A model generated the notes under the pieces. The model worked only from the letters and a program-made list of their open reading frames with translations, had not been told where the DNA came from and did no database searches. This document shows, one piece after another, positions 44,478 through 53,349 of a stretch of 64,000 bases of DNA (position 1 is its first letter; each line of letters begins with the position of its first letter). The stretch is from GCA-002726655 sp046582185 (GTDB taxonomy: Bacteria > Pseudomonadota > Gammaproteobacteria > Pseudomonadales > Azotimanducaceae). Where the stretch lies: positions 1 through 64,000 of the forward strand of contig JAYGEX010000041.1 in NCBI GenBank assembly GCA_046582185.1, read 5' to 3'. The translations under genes were made by a program, and so were the position numbers.

Positions 44478-44507
44478 TCAACTTCTCGTTTTCCATTCTC
44501 TCAATTC

Positions 44508-46322
44508 ATGTCTGCCGTTCGAGAAGGCAATAGCGTGGACATGGTCAGCCTTAAAGTTCAACTTCTGGAACTGTCATTCAAGGCCATGGCACTCCTACCT
44601 CTTCGCTTACTACAAATAACAGGTGGCTTCCTTGGTTCAATGTTGTGGATCTTCCAGACTCGAATGGCAAAGGTCACCCTGGAAAACATTGACCTTTGTT
44701 ATCCGCAACTGGAAGAGCAGCAGCGAAAGGAACTTGCCAAGTGGAGCCTCCAGGAGACGGGCAAGACCATCCTCGAAACGACATTCGCCTGGGGGGCCAG
44801 TCCGGAAAAATATAATTCATCGATTATCTCAATTAAAGGTGCAGCAGAGATTGAGCAGCTTAGGGGCAATGGAAGAGGAATCATCTTCGTTATTCCTCAC
44901 CTTGGTAACTGGGAAATCATCAATCACTACCTGGGCAAACGATATAAATTAACTCATATGTATGAGCCTAATAAGTCGGTTACACTAGAAAGATTCATTC
45001 AATCTCGACGGAGCCGGACTGGAACGCAATTTGTGCACGCGGGTATTAATGGCATTCGGCAACAACTTAATGCCCTTCGACAGGGAGATGCCATCGGCGC
45101 AATGCCCGACCAGGAGCCAGCTGTTCATACGGGCAAATTTTCTTCCTTTTTTGGCCAACAAACACTGACGAGCAAGCTGATTCCGCGTTTGGCAGCAAAA
45201 ACAAATGCCCAATGTGTCATTGCATACTGTAAGAGGAGAGATTCGGGGTCAGGCTTCGACATCATATTGGAGGCAGTAGATCTGTGTAGTGGCGAAGTGG
45301 AGCCAATGCAAAAGCTGAATGACGCAGTTGAACAGGCAATCAGAAGGCATCCGGAACAGTATCTCTGGTCATATAAAAGATTTAGAACTCGTGAAGCGGG
45401 AGATCCTGAGCTCTACCAGTTCCGCAATCATCCACTGCGAGTATGGCTGGAAACATTCATGCTTGCTACCCTTCTGCATGGTAGCGCTCATCTGAGTCTT
45501 GATACACTTCACAAATTGTCTGACTGGGCTTATGTACTTTATCGCCGGACACATTCTGGCCGCCGTAAGACAACATCTCGAAATATCTCAGCCTGCTTCC
45601 CCGGGATTGACGATGCTTCATCCAGGGCGCTTAACGAGTCCTCCCTGCGTGCGATAGTAAAGACGACACTTGAGATCGGGAATATCTGGCACTGCGGCGA
45701 TGACAGCTTTGCGAGGCTGATTAATTCTACGGTGGGCCTGGAATATCTGGGCACAGGTCCAACCATTGTGCTGACGCCGCCGTTGGGAAATCGCGAGCTT
45801 GTGTTTCGTTATCTAGGGCAACACTTCAATACAACTGAATACTATCACCCCAATACACGGTCCAGCATTAACGATCTGATTGTAAGGCAACGACACGCCA
45901 TGGGCATCGCCCTGGTTCCACATACGCGCCAGGGCGAAGCCCACATTTCGAAAAAATTGAGCCACGGTAAAGTCATTGCATTATGCCCTGACCAACAGCC
46001 ACGACTTCGCGGAGGTGCGTTCATCCCTTTCTTTGGCGTTGAAGCGCTAACAACAACAAGCCTGCCTTTACTGCTGAAGAATTCAAGCTCACTATCCGGT
46101 AAGAGTGCACCGGCTCTCTTATTCGGCATAGCAATACGGGTATCCAGTGGATTTAGCTTGCATTTTTTGCCCTGTGAATACGATACAAATGATGACTGCG
46201 ACACAATCCTCAAAAGCATCAACAGGCAGTTGGAAGTCATCATTGGAAATTACAGGAAACAGTATCGATGGTCGGACAAAAGATTCAATATACGACCGGC
46301 AGGCAGTAACAAAATCTATTAG
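44508..46322 (+). CDS. Tandem LpxL/HtrB-type acyltransferase, second domain degenerate
   Basis: A 604-residue protein made of two lipid A acyltransferase (LpxL/HtrB) domains; normal members are about 300 residues. The first (about 15-300) keeps the HX4E motif in PHLGNWE (H131, E136) and AMPDQEPAVHTGKFSSFFG. The second (about 310-604) has the same layout: CPDQQPRLRGGAFIPFFG, and RWSDKRF matching WSYKRFR of the first. But its HX4E reads TPPLGNRE, with proline P425 instead of histidine (codon CCG). The second half is therefore probably non-catalytic. A later start at 44541 is possible. The stop codon abuts a degraded repeat element. Confidence 0.85.
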   Translation: MSAVREGNSVDMVSLKVQLLELSFKAMALLPLRLLQITGGFLGSMLWIFQTRMAKVTLENIDLCYPQLEEQQRKELAKWSLQETGKTILETTFAWGASPEKYNSSIISIKGAAEIEQLRGNGRGIIFVIPHLGNWEIINHYLGKRYKLTHMYEPNKSVTLERFIQSRRSRTGTQFVHAGINGIRQQLNALRQGDAIGAMPDQEPAVHTGKFSSFFGQQTLTSKLIPRLAAKTNAQCVIAYCKRRDSGSGFDIILEAVDLCSGEVEPMQKLNDAVEQAIRRHPEQYLWSYKRFRTREAGDPELYQFRNHPLRVWLETFMLATLLHGSAHLSLDTLHKLSDWAYVLYRRTHSGRRKTTSRNISACFPGIDDASSRALNESSLRAIVKTTLEIGNIWHCGDDSFARLINSTVGLEYLGTGPTIVLTPPLGNRELVFRYLGQHFNTTEYYHPNTRSSINDLIVRQRHAMGIALVPHTRQGEAHISKKLSHGKVIALCPDQQPRLRGGAFIPFFGVEALTTTSLPLLLKNSSSLSGKSAPALLFGIAIRVSSGFSLHFLPCEYDTNDDCDTILKSINRQLEVIIGNYRKQYRWSDKRFNIRPAGSNKIY

Positions 46323-46424
46323 GTACTCCTTCATAAGTGACTGCTTTGTAGTTCCAACAATTAGTTGCTTGTGCATTTGCTGTTCAATTCATGTAATTTC
46401 CGGACAGGAACCAACTATATTTAT
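46323..46424 (+). repeat. Degraded copy E of the dispersed element
   Basis: The gap between the double acyltransferase and the GNAT gene aligns with the interior and right end of copies B and D: TACTCC near the start, TGCATTTGCTGTTCAATT in the middle and TTTCCGGACAGGAACCAACT at the right end. The left terminal repeat is not recognisable. It abuts the acyltransferase stop codon, as copy D abuts the hydroxylase stop. Confidence 0.5.
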
Positions 46425-46440
46425 GAGAGGTCAATCAACA

Positions 46441-46890
46441 ATGGCAAACATACGCCTGGCGATAGAGACAGATGCCCCAATCATTGCAGAGTTTAATCAA
46501 GCAATGGCAATGGAAACAGAAGGCAAGCAACTCGATTCCGGGACAATTTTAGCCGGCGTCAAGCGAATGATCACCGATCAGACCCTCGGTTTCTACCTGG
46601 TAGGCCAGGTGGACGATGAAGTCAGAGGATGCCTTGGTATCACAACGGAATGGAGTGACTGGAGGAATGGTCTCTTCTGGTGGATTCAGAGTGTCTACGT
46701 TGCACAGGAATATCGCAGCCACGGCGTTTTCTCAGACCTTTACAAATACGTCGTCAAAATGGCAAAAGAGGAACCGGATGTCTGTGGGATTCGGCTTTAC
46801 GCAGAACGGGAAAATGAAAAAGCGCTTAGAACATACTTCCGCCTGGGAATGGTCGAAACAGACTACCGTATTCTGGAAGAATCATTTTGA
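46441..46890 (+). CDS. GNAT family N-acetyltransferase
   Basis: A 149-residue acetyltransferase. The start at 46441 follows GAGAGGTCAATCAACA and gives the usual N-terminus MANIRLAIETDAPIIAEF. The acetyl-CoA motif is VYVAQEYRSHGVFSDLYKY (motif A, about residues 89-107), and NEKALRTYFRLGM is motif B. The acceptor is unknown. A much longer frame upstream runs through the repeat element and is not the gene. Confidence 0.82.
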   Translation: MANIRLAIETDAPIIAEFNQAMAMETEGKQLDSGTILAGVKRMITDQTLGFYLVGQVDDEVRGCLGITTEWSDWRNGLFWWIQSVYVAQEYRSHGVFSDLYKYVVKMAKEEPDVCGIRLYAERENEKALRTYFRLGMVETDYRILEESF

Positions 46891-47093
46891 TGTGACAGCG
46901 GCAAGATGTATTGAAGATTCCCGCCCAGCTGACGATACAATTTAGCGACAAAAATATTCGGAATAACAGTCTTTTCTATATCATATTCTCTTCCAAAGTG
47001 GAAAATATAATCGTGAAGGAATTCCCTGCGAATAATAAAATGTCCAAGTAGAAGAACCATCCAATTTATCTGCAAGTGGATTGAGTAGAAGAC

Positions 47094-47498
47094 ATGGAAA
47101 TACCCCAAAAACAAAATGCTGCCAATATTATGATCATAGATGATCAGACTGTTCTGTTAGATATGTTGTCGGAAATGTTACTGCGTCTGGGCTATAGCTG
47201 TGTGAGTGAATCGGATCCCCGGAAGGCCATTGACTACATCCTGGAAAATGGCGACCAACTGAGCATGGTTATCACCGACTATGCCATGCCGGAAATTACA
47301 GGGCTGCACTTAATTGAGTCATGTAATAAAGCTCATCCGAATTTACCGTTTGTACTCAGTACAGGATTTGGTATGGATATATCCGAATCACACGGCGATT
47401 CAACCGAAAATATTGTTGTTGCTCACCTTCCAAAGCCGTACAACATGCAGGCCATTAAAGAATTGCTGGTCGAAGTTCTTGGGCCTGACGCTGCCTGA
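47094..47498 (+). CDS. Single-domain response regulator (CheY-like receiver)
   Basis: A 134-residue receiver domain without an output domain. The acidic pocket is D16-D17, the phosphoacceptor D62 in VITDYAMPEITG, the switch threonine T91 in LSTGFG and the lysine K114 in HLPKPY, so it should be phosphorylated. The partner kinase is not intact: just downstream lies a broken membrane-protein gene that could have been the sensor. The output of this regulator is therefore unclear. Confidence 0.85.
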   Translation: MEIPQKQNAANIMIIDDQTVLLDMLSEMLLRLGYSCVSESDPRKAIDYILENGDQLSMVITDYAMPEITGLHLIESCNKAHPNLPFVLSTGFGMDISESHGDSTENIVVAHLPKPYNMQAIKELLVEVLGPDAA

Positions 47499-47596
47499 TT
47501 CTCCATTCACTCAAGTTGGAAATGCAGTGGGCTAAGAAGACTATCTCTAAAGACGATCCTTCAATAGGCAAGCAGCAACCAAGAATAAAATAGGCC

Positions 47597-47962
47597 TTGG
47601 ATAACGTTTTCCTACTCACAGTAGTCAATTTTATTTTCATACTGACAGGTGTCTCTGTCATGGCACTGGGCATTTCTCACTCTCGAAACCTCATGGAAAT
47701 AATGCCCTTTATCCCGGGACTTCATCAATAGAAACTGCAGGCCAGTCTACATCTGCACCAGGGATTAATGGGCGCTTTCCTTCTCGGATACATAGTGACG
47801 CTGATCGCCCTGGTCATGCAATATGCGCCTATTAGTGAGACCTTCGTCAGCCTGGTCTTTCTTCTCGGAGGATTATGTGCCTATAGCGGCGTCGCTGTAC
47901 AGACGCAGCTATTAACAGTTGCAAGATTGCCTGAGCCGAGCACCACAAACTGTCTGTCGTGA
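47597..47962 (+). pseudogene. Remnant of a membrane sensor-like protein
   Basis: An open frame from a TTG at 47597 encodes a hydrophobic segment, is stopped by TAG at 47729-47731, and continues in the same frame with two more membrane segments (MGAFLLGYIVTLIALVMQY, SETFVSLVFLLGGLCAYSGV). The order resembles the N-terminal membrane part of some sensor kinases (SETFVSLVFLLGG block); this assignment is tentative. Family-like sequence ends at about 47917, exactly where the opposing Anbu fragment also ends. The gene therefore has both an internal stop and a truncated 3' part. Confidence 0.55.
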
Positions 47963-48081
47963 TCGTTACTAAAGGCGTACATTTTGGAGTAGCTTGAAAC
48001 ATTATCAACGCCAGCATTGGTGCGGGAATCACTGATAAAAACCAGACCCGCGTCCATTCGGATAGCAACACAATAGGTCAT
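47881..48081 (-). pseudogene. N-terminal fragment of a proteasome-like peptidase (Anbu)
   Basis: A 66-codon frame whose first 55 residues match the N-terminus of Anbu-type proteasome-like proteases (MTYCVAIRMDAGLVF, DSRTNAGVDNVSS, VVLGSGNLAT). The catalytic position after the initiator methionine, threonine, is kept. The match stops at about 47917 and is followed by nine unrelated residues and a stop; full Anbu is about 240 residues. The rest has been deleted. The usual alpha-E, circularly permuted ATP-grasp and transglutaminase partners are not in the window. Confidence 0.7.
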
Positions 48082-48207
48082 GGTTTGTTTACTCGGGAGG
48101 GTGACTCTTGGTTTAAGTTGCGGCTTTGCTTGGATCAGGGAACAGTTGTAAAAAACTGGTGTATGGCTCTTATTGTTATGGTTCTTATAAACTGTACGGT
48201 TGCCAGC

Positions 48208-48564
48208 TCACATCGTCGCTGTAGAGGTCGTCGAGCCCAAGGAGCCGGTGAGATAGGTCTCAATTTTATCCTTGGCAATATTATCCGGGTCACTAAATTG
48301 GATCCCTACACCTGGCGAATGTGGTCGCTTAACACCATCTTTAGCTATCCATATCACCTTACCTGCAACCGGAATCTTTTCGGACTCATCCATCAGGTTC
48401 AGCAGGATAAATACGTCATCGCCCAGCTCATATTCGGTACGATTCGGAATAAAGAGCCCGCCATTTTTAACAAATGGCATGTAGTAGTTATGTAAGACGA
48501 CCTTGTCCTTGATCGTCAATGTGATCATCGTCTTCTTAGCGCCACCTCTTGCTAATTTAGCCAT
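48208..48564 (-). CDS. pilZ: Type IV pilus protein PilZ
   Basis: A 118-residue PilZ-domain protein. The sequence (LTIKDK at the start, YYMPFVKNGGLFIPN, LLNLMDESEKIPVAGKVIW, GVGIQF) is that of Pseudomonas-type PilZ, needed for type IV pilus assembly through the PilB ATPase. Like it, the protein lacks the RxxxR c-di-GMP-binding motif. It follows holB on the minus strand, as in Pseudomonas. tatD, the usual next gene, is missing; instead the scar region with broken genes begins. Confidence 0.9.
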   Translation of the reverse strand: MAKLARGGAKKTMITLTIKDKVVLHNYYMPFVKNGGLFIPNRTEYELGDDVFILLNLMDESEKIPVAGKVIWIAKDGVKRPHSPGVGIQFSDPDNIAKDKIETYLTGSLGSTTSTATM

Positions 48565-48666
48565 TCGACCTGCTCAAATTCACGATCCACGTAGTCTACT
48601 GGGAAATACCGTCCGCTGCCCTGATTTTATACAAGAAATCCCCTCATTCTTGAACGCACAAGGGCA

Positions 48667-49704
48667 TTACCCGGAGATCCGCATCAACACCGACTCAAGT
48701 AACATCTGCAAGTTAGGATTAGTGCTGCCCCCGATCAATGACCTGCTGGTATTAATCAACTCAATCAATTCCAGCAGTTTGCGCGGACTTCTTTCAGTAT
48801 AAATAACATTAATTAAACTATTTAAATCATTGTTTATAATCATTATTTCAGATTTTGAAAAATGAAACTTCAAGGCGTCCGAAAATAGCCCATAAAGCAC
48901 GTCATATACTTCCAGAGGTTTATCCTTATCCAGCAAGCTCGAGGCCAGGGCGACAGGTTCAGGCTGCTTACCTAACAATCCATCTATAGATTCGGCTATC
49001 TTCTGGCGGCGAGCAAAGAACGCCGCATCAAAGTGATTAATAACGCGTAATGGCGCACCGTTAGCCAAATTCAGTAACAAACTCATATTCCCATCAGAAG
49101 CATCTGCCTGCAGCCAGGGCAGTACCTGATCAGCATCTGGCACCGGGAAACTCAGTGCCTGGCAGCGACTACGTATGGTCGGCAGTAAACGGCCGGCCTG
49201 ATCGGTAATCAGAAAAAAATAAGTATTTGCACCGGGCTCTTCGAGACACTTAAGTAAGGCATTAGCCGACTGGACATTCATTCGTTCCCCCGGATAAAGA
49301 ACGGCTATTTTCGCGCCCCCTTGCTGTGAAGTTTGAGCTGCCCAATGAATCAGATCACGAATCTGCTCGATTCTGATCAGCCTGGATTCTTCTGGTCGAA
49401 CTACCCTTAAGTCAGGATGACTACCCGCATTTACCAGATAGCAGGAAGCACAATCACCGCAGGCTTGCCGATTGGAGGAATTATCTCCTTCCGGCTTACG
49501 GCAAAGGAGTTGCGCTGCGAATGACAGGGCAAATTCCTTCTTACCGATGTCAGAAATGCCGCTAAGCAACAAGGCGTGAGGCAAGCGCTGTTGATCCAGT
49601 TGTTGTTGCAGGTGAATTCGTTGCGAGGTTTGCCAGGGAAAGTACTGAGGCCTTAAATAGTCTTGCTCGCTCAAGCTATGACTCTCCAGAATCCATTGCT
49701 GCAC
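48667..49704 (-). CDS. holB: DNA polymerase III delta' subunit
   Basis: A 345-residue clamp-loader subunit. The N-terminal AAA+ fold has the degenerate phosphate loop GISDIGKKEF (about 49-58), as expected for the non-ATPase delta' subunit. Four zinc-binding cysteines are C68, C82, C85 and C88. The segment ANALLKCLEEPGANTYFFLIT is the sensor/SRC region (SRC appears as RSRCQAL). The first 29 bp overlap the end of tmk, so translation is coupled. Confidence 0.92.
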   Translation of the reverse strand: MQQWILESHSLSEQDYLRPQYFPWQTSQRIHLQQQLDQQRLPHALLLSGISDIGKKEFALSFAAQLLCRKPEGDNSSNRQACGDCASCYLVNAGSHPDLRVVRPEESRLIRIEQIRDLIHWAAQTSQQGGAKIAVLYPGERMNVQSANALLKCLEEPGANTYFFLITDQAGRLLPTIRSRCQALSFPVPDADQVLPWLQADASDGNMSLLLNLANGAPLRVINHFDAAFFARRQKIAESIDGLLGKQPEPVALASSLLDKDKPLEVYDVLYGLFSDALKFHFSKSEIMIINNDLNSLINVIYTERSPRKLLELIELINTSRSLIGGSTNPNLQMLLESVLMRISG

Positions 49705-50329
49705 AATGCACGTTCAGCATGGGTTCAATGATCGCTCTTATGTCGGATTGAACACCTTCAAGAGGCTGGGAGGTATCGACTACATGTGAGTATTCATTCT
49801 TTGCAGCACGTTGCAGAAAAACCTGCCTGACGCGTTCGAAGAATTCTACTTTTTCTGATTCAAACCTGTCTTTCTCTCCAACATCCAGCGCCCGTTTCAA
49901 TCCAATCTCAACGGGTAAATCAAGAACAAGAGTGCAATCTGGGTGGAAGCTATTTATTGCGAGCTGTTCCAGGCTGGCGATGGTATCCATATCAATATGC
50001 CTGCCTCCACCTTGATAGGCATAACTTGAATCTGTAAACCGATCACAAATCACCCATGAACCCGATGCCAGACCAGGTTCAATAACTTGACTCACATGTT
50101 GTGCTCTCGCGGCAAACATCAACAGCAATTCTGTCATCGCGGTCATTGAGCTTTGCTCTTTATCAAGTAGCAGGTTCCTGATGTGCTCACCCAATTCAGT
50201 GCCTCCCGGCTCCCGGGTAACAATTGAGGCTATAGATCTTTCCTCAAGCAGTGAGCGGATAAAGGCAATGTTGGTTGACTTTCCAACGCCTTCAACTCCT
50301 TCAATAGTGATGAACGAACCCCTGGTCAA
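49676..50329 (-). CDS. tmk: Thymidylate kinase
   Basis: A 217-residue kinase that phosphorylates dTMP to dTDP. The phosphate loop is EGVEGVGKST (10-19); the DR motif and TMP site are DRFTDSSYAYQGGGR, and the lid region follows RALDVGEKDRFE. It overlaps mltG upstream by 4 bp and holB downstream by 29 bp, in the conserved order mltG-tmk-holB. Confidence 0.94.
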   Translation of the reverse strand: MTRGSFITIEGVEGVGKSTNIAFIRSLLEERSIASIVTREPGGTELGEHIRNLLLDKEQSSMTAMTELLLMFAARAQHVSQVIEPGLASGSWVICDRFTDSSYAYQGGGRHIDMDTIASLEQLAINSFHPDCTLVLDLPVEIGLKRALDVGEKDRFESEKVEFFERVRQVFLQRAAKNEYSHVVDTSQPLEGVQSDIRAIIEPMLNVHCAAMDSGES

Positions 50330-51360
50330 TCTGGTGAACTCCTGTAATTGGCTGCTCGCTCGCCGAGTTGATAATGTCGCACCGCTTCGTTGTGCTCTTT
50401 CAGAGTAACAGAGAATTGACTACGACCATCGCCTTTGGCCACAAAGTACATCACATCGCCAGGAGCTGCCCGCAGGGTCGCCCGAATGGCGGCCAATCCG
50501 GGCATGCAAATAGGCGTTGGTGGCAGCCCCTTTATTACATATGTATTGTAGGGTTGATCTTCTTTCAGGTCTCGTCTGTTCAGATTGCCATCAAAACCCT
50601 CGCCGATTCCATAGATTGTGGTCGGGTCTGATTGAAGGCGGATGCCCTTCGCTAATCGATTCAGGAAAACTCTTGCCACCAACTCTCTGTCAGGACCATA
50701 TCCAGATTCCTTTTCGACAATTGAGGCTAGTATCAGTGCATCATCAATGTCCTCCAACGCAGCGCCCACAGTTCTTGCTGACCATTCCTGTTGTAACACT
50801 TTTTGTTGCTGGCGCATGGCCCACTGCAAAATATTCAAGTCTGTTTCGTTTTTTGCGTAGTGATATGTATCCGGCGAGAACTGACCCTCGGGATGCATAC
50901 GAGGATTACCCAACAATTTCATTATGTCTCTTGGGTTTCGTGTCGCAATGGTTTGCTTAATGTCATGCCGTTGTCCTAGCAACTGCAACCATTGAACGAA
51001 TGTCCAGCCTTCCGGAAAGGTGATTTGTCTTTGTTTGACCTTGCCGGATCTGAACAGCACCATCAATTCAATACTATTGATTCCGGGCACAAGCTCATAC
51101 TCTCCGGCCTTGATAGCGCCCCTGCTTCTGGTCAGGACACCATAATATTTAAATATCAGGTGATGCACGGGCAGAATATCCTCCTGCGCCAGCGCTGCCG
51201 CTATCAAGCCAAGGTTATCGCCGCGATTTACTTCAAAGTTTGTTGGTTCAATAAGATTCAGCGGCGCATGCAGGCCTCTGTAATTCACTGTGCCAACCAG
51301 GGCGATGAGGATCGTAAGAGCGCACAATATCAGAAGCAAAATTTTTACAGATACCTTCAT
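50326..51360 (-). CDS. mltG: Endolytic murein transglycosylase
   Basis: A 344-residue membrane-anchored transglycosylase that cuts nascent glycan strands and helps set their length. One membrane helix spans about residues 5-24, followed by a LysM-like subdomain and the YceG domain. The catalytic glutamate is in LASIVEKESGYG (E216 or E218 by comparison). FLNRLAKGIRLQSDPTTIYG is the typical downstream block. It follows fabF by 72 bp; the usual pabC between them is missing. Confidence 0.92.
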   Translation of the reverse strand: MKVSVKILLLILCALTILIALVGTVNYRGLHAPLNLIEPTNFEVNRGDNLGLIAAALAQEDILPVHHLIFKYYGVLTRSRGAIKAGEYELVPGINSIELMVLFRSGKVKQRQITFPEGWTFVQWLQLLGQRHDIKQTIATRNPRDIMKLLGNPRMHPEGQFSPDTYHYAKNETDLNILQWAMRQQQKVLQQEWSARTVGAALEDIDDALILASIVEKESGYGPDRELVARVFLNRLAKGIRLQSDPTTIYGIGEGFDGNLNRRDLKEDQPYNTYVIKGLPPTPICMPGLAAIRATLRAAPGDVMYFVAKGDGRSQFSVTLKEHNEAVRHYQLGERAANYRSSPD

Positions 51361-51432
51361 AACGGCGATCTACTTTGGCTGGACGGCACTCTTTTGTTTA
51401 CGCTAATTTGATGGTCGCCAAATTTAATCACC

Positions 51433-52671
51433 TCAAATATTCTTAAAGATGAGAGTGCCGTTAGTTCCTCCAAAGCCGAAGGAGTTAGACAGACATACAT
51501 CGAAACTCATCTCCCGGGCAGAATTTGGGACGTAGTCCAGGTCACAACCTTCACCTGGCGAATTCAGATTGATGGTAGGCGGCGCAACCTGATCTCGTAA
51601 TGCCAGAATCGAGATCACTGCTTCAATTGAACCTGCGGCGCCAAGCGCGTGCCCGATCATGGATTTCGTTGAACTGATGGCAAGCTGATAGGCATGGTTG
51701 CCCATAACCGTCTTGATGGCAACAGTTTCTGCAATATCACCAAGTGGCGTGGAGGTCCCGTGCGCATTAATGTAACCCACCTCACTGGCATTTAAACCGG
51801 CATCCGACAGAGCATTGTTCATGGACAGTACTCCGCCAAGTCCATCCTCGGAAGGCGATGTCATGTGACTTGCATCGGCACTCATACCAAAGCCGGCAAG
51901 TTCGCAATAGATGTCGGCGCCCCGCTTCTTTGCATGTTCATATTCTTCAAGCACAAGTACGCCAGCTCCGTCACTTAAGACAAACCCATCCCTATCCTTA
52001 TCCCAGGGTCGGCTGGCAAGTGTTGGCTCATCATTACGGGGCGATAGTGCTCTCATGGCAGCGAAGCCAGCCATGGTGGTTGCGCACGTGGATTTCTCGG
52101 CACTCCCGGCCAACATCACATCAGCATCACCATAGGAGATCATTCTCGCGGCCATGCCAATATTGTGAACGCCAGTAGTACACGCCGTCGAAATAGCAAT
52201 ATTGGGCCCTTGCAGCCCGTACTTAATCGAAAGATGCCCAGCGATCATGTTGATGATGGAAGATGGTACAAAGAAAGGAGATACGCGTCCCGGCCCTCGA
52301 CTCAAAACCACGTCGTGACATGCCTCAATTGTGACGATTCCGCCAATGCCGGAACCGACTGCGACGCCGATTCTGGTGCGGTTTTCATCATTGACTTCAA
52401 TTCCGGAATCTTTCATCGCCTGAATGCCAGCGACCAGGCCGAACTGGATAAAGCCATCCATACGTCTGGCTTCCTTGGGGGGTATGTATTGCGCTATATC
52501 AAAATCAGGAACAGCGCCGCCAATGCGAACAGGGTAGCCTTCGGTATCAAATGACGTGATGGTCGAAATACCACTTCGCCCTGCAAGCAGGCCGGACCAG
52601 GAATCATTCACGGTAGCACCCAGCGGTGTCATCATGCCGATCCCGGTAATCACAACTCTTCGCTTATTCAC
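51433..52671 (-). CDS. fabF: 3-oxoacyl-ACP synthase II
   Basis: A 412-residue condensing enzyme for elongation, including palmitoleoyl to cis-vaccenoyl. The active-site cysteine is C164 in ISTACTTGVHN; histidines are in NAHGTSTPLGD and IGHALGAAGSIE, and the end is NSFGFGGTNGTL. It is separated from acpP by 240 bp that contain a strong minus-strand terminator, so expression relative to acpP is probably reduced or there is a separate promoter. Confidence 0.94.
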   Translation of the reverse strand: MNKRRVVITGIGMMTPLGATVNDSWSGLLAGRSGISTITSFDTEGYPVRIGGAVPDFDIAQYIPPKEARRMDGFIQFGLVAGIQAMKDSGIEVNDENRTRIGVAVGSGIGGIVTIEACHDVVLSRGPGRVSPFFVPSSIINMIAGHLSIKYGLQGPNIAISTACTTGVHNIGMAARMISYGDADVMLAGSAEKSTCATTMAGFAAMRALSPRNDEPTLASRPWDKDRDGFVLSDGAGVLVLEEYEHAKKRGADIYCELAGFGMSADASHMTSPSEDGLGGVLSMNNALSDAGLNASEVGYINAHGTSTPLGDIAETVAIKTVMGNHAYQLAISSTKSMIGHALGAAGSIEAVISILALRDQVAPPTINLNSPGEGCDLDYVPNSAREMSFDVCLSNSFGFGGTNGTLIFKNI

Positions 52672-52744
52672 AACATGCTCCTGAATTCACCCCGAACGAA
52701 CTATTCTTTGTCAAAAAAAGTGTTTATACGAAAGAAGTTCAAAC

Positions 52745-52780
52745 GAAAAAACCGCATTCACTCAGCAATGAACGCGGCTT
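52745..52780 (-). terminator. Intrinsic terminator between acpP and fabF
   Basis: On the minus strand the sequence CCGCGTTCA - 8-base loop - TGAATGCGG forms a 9-bp stem with one mismatch, followed by TTTTTTCG. It lies about 130 bp after the acpP stop and about 75 bp before fabF. Partial termination here would allow much higher acpP expression than fabF, consistent with acyl carrier protein abundance. Confidence 0.75.
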
Positions 52781-52911
52781 ATTTATTTCATCCGATTTTC
52801 TTTCTCTTTTTTCTTCACTAGGGAAGAACACACTAACTGGATACAAACACTGGTCTTTAGCCTTTAGCCCTTAAAGAAAGCCCTAAAGAAGGCTTTTAAT
52901 CAAGGCGAAGA

Positions 52912-53145
52912 CTAGGAGTGTGATTCAATATAGTCTACTGCTTCCTTGACTGTTGTGATCTTTTCCGCTTCTTCGTCGGGGATTTCCGTCTCGAATTCTT
53001 CTTCAAGCGCCATTACAAGTTCAACGGTATCCAACGAATCTGCACCTAGATCTTCCACAAAAGAAGCCTCCAAAGTTACTTCATCTTCTTTGACACCTAA
53101 CTGTTCACACACCAGTTTTGTGACTCGTTCTACTATGGTACTCAT
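52912..53145 (-). CDS. acpP: Acyl carrier protein
   Basis: A 77-residue acyl carrier protein. The start at 53145 follows GGAGAATACATAAGC and gives the usual MSTIVERVTKLV; a longer frame from 53181 is not needed. The phosphopantetheine serine is S37 in LGADSLDTVELVMALEEEF. It is strongly acidic, as expected. It is flanked by its own candidate promoter upstream and a terminator downstream. Confidence 0.95.
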   Translation of the reverse strand: MSTIVERVTKLVCEQLGVKEDEVTLEASFVEDLGADSLDTVELVMALEEEFETEIPDEEAEKITTVKEAVDYIESHS

Positions 53146-53190
53146 GCTTATGTATTCTCCTACATATTGGTTTGCAGTCAAAGCTGCGCT

Positions 53191-53220
53191 ATTTTAATAA
53201 AATGCCACTTGCGGTAGCAA
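53191..53220 (-). promoter_or_regulatory. Candidate acpP promoter
   Basis: On the minus strand TTGCTA (53220-53215) is followed, 15-17 bases later, by ATTAAAAT, a plausible -35/-10 pair about 50 bp upstream of the acpP start. A small CTTGC/GCAAG hairpin overlaps the -35 region and could instead be part of a weak terminator after fabG. This is based on visual match only. Confidence 0.35.
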
Positions 53221-53349
53221 GCACTTTATAATCCATGAACCCTGAAACCAGGATGACCGGACTTCTGTAACTCAAGTCAGGTATCACAGCCAGGCTTACC
53301 GGAATGTGCAAGCTCCCGAAAATTGGCAAGATTTTCTGTTGGCTTAATG

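Noticed and set aside
46863..47114. 83-residue minus-strand frame between the GNAT and the response regulator
   Set aside because: It has protein-like composition but overlaps both better-supported genes and matches no family I can name.
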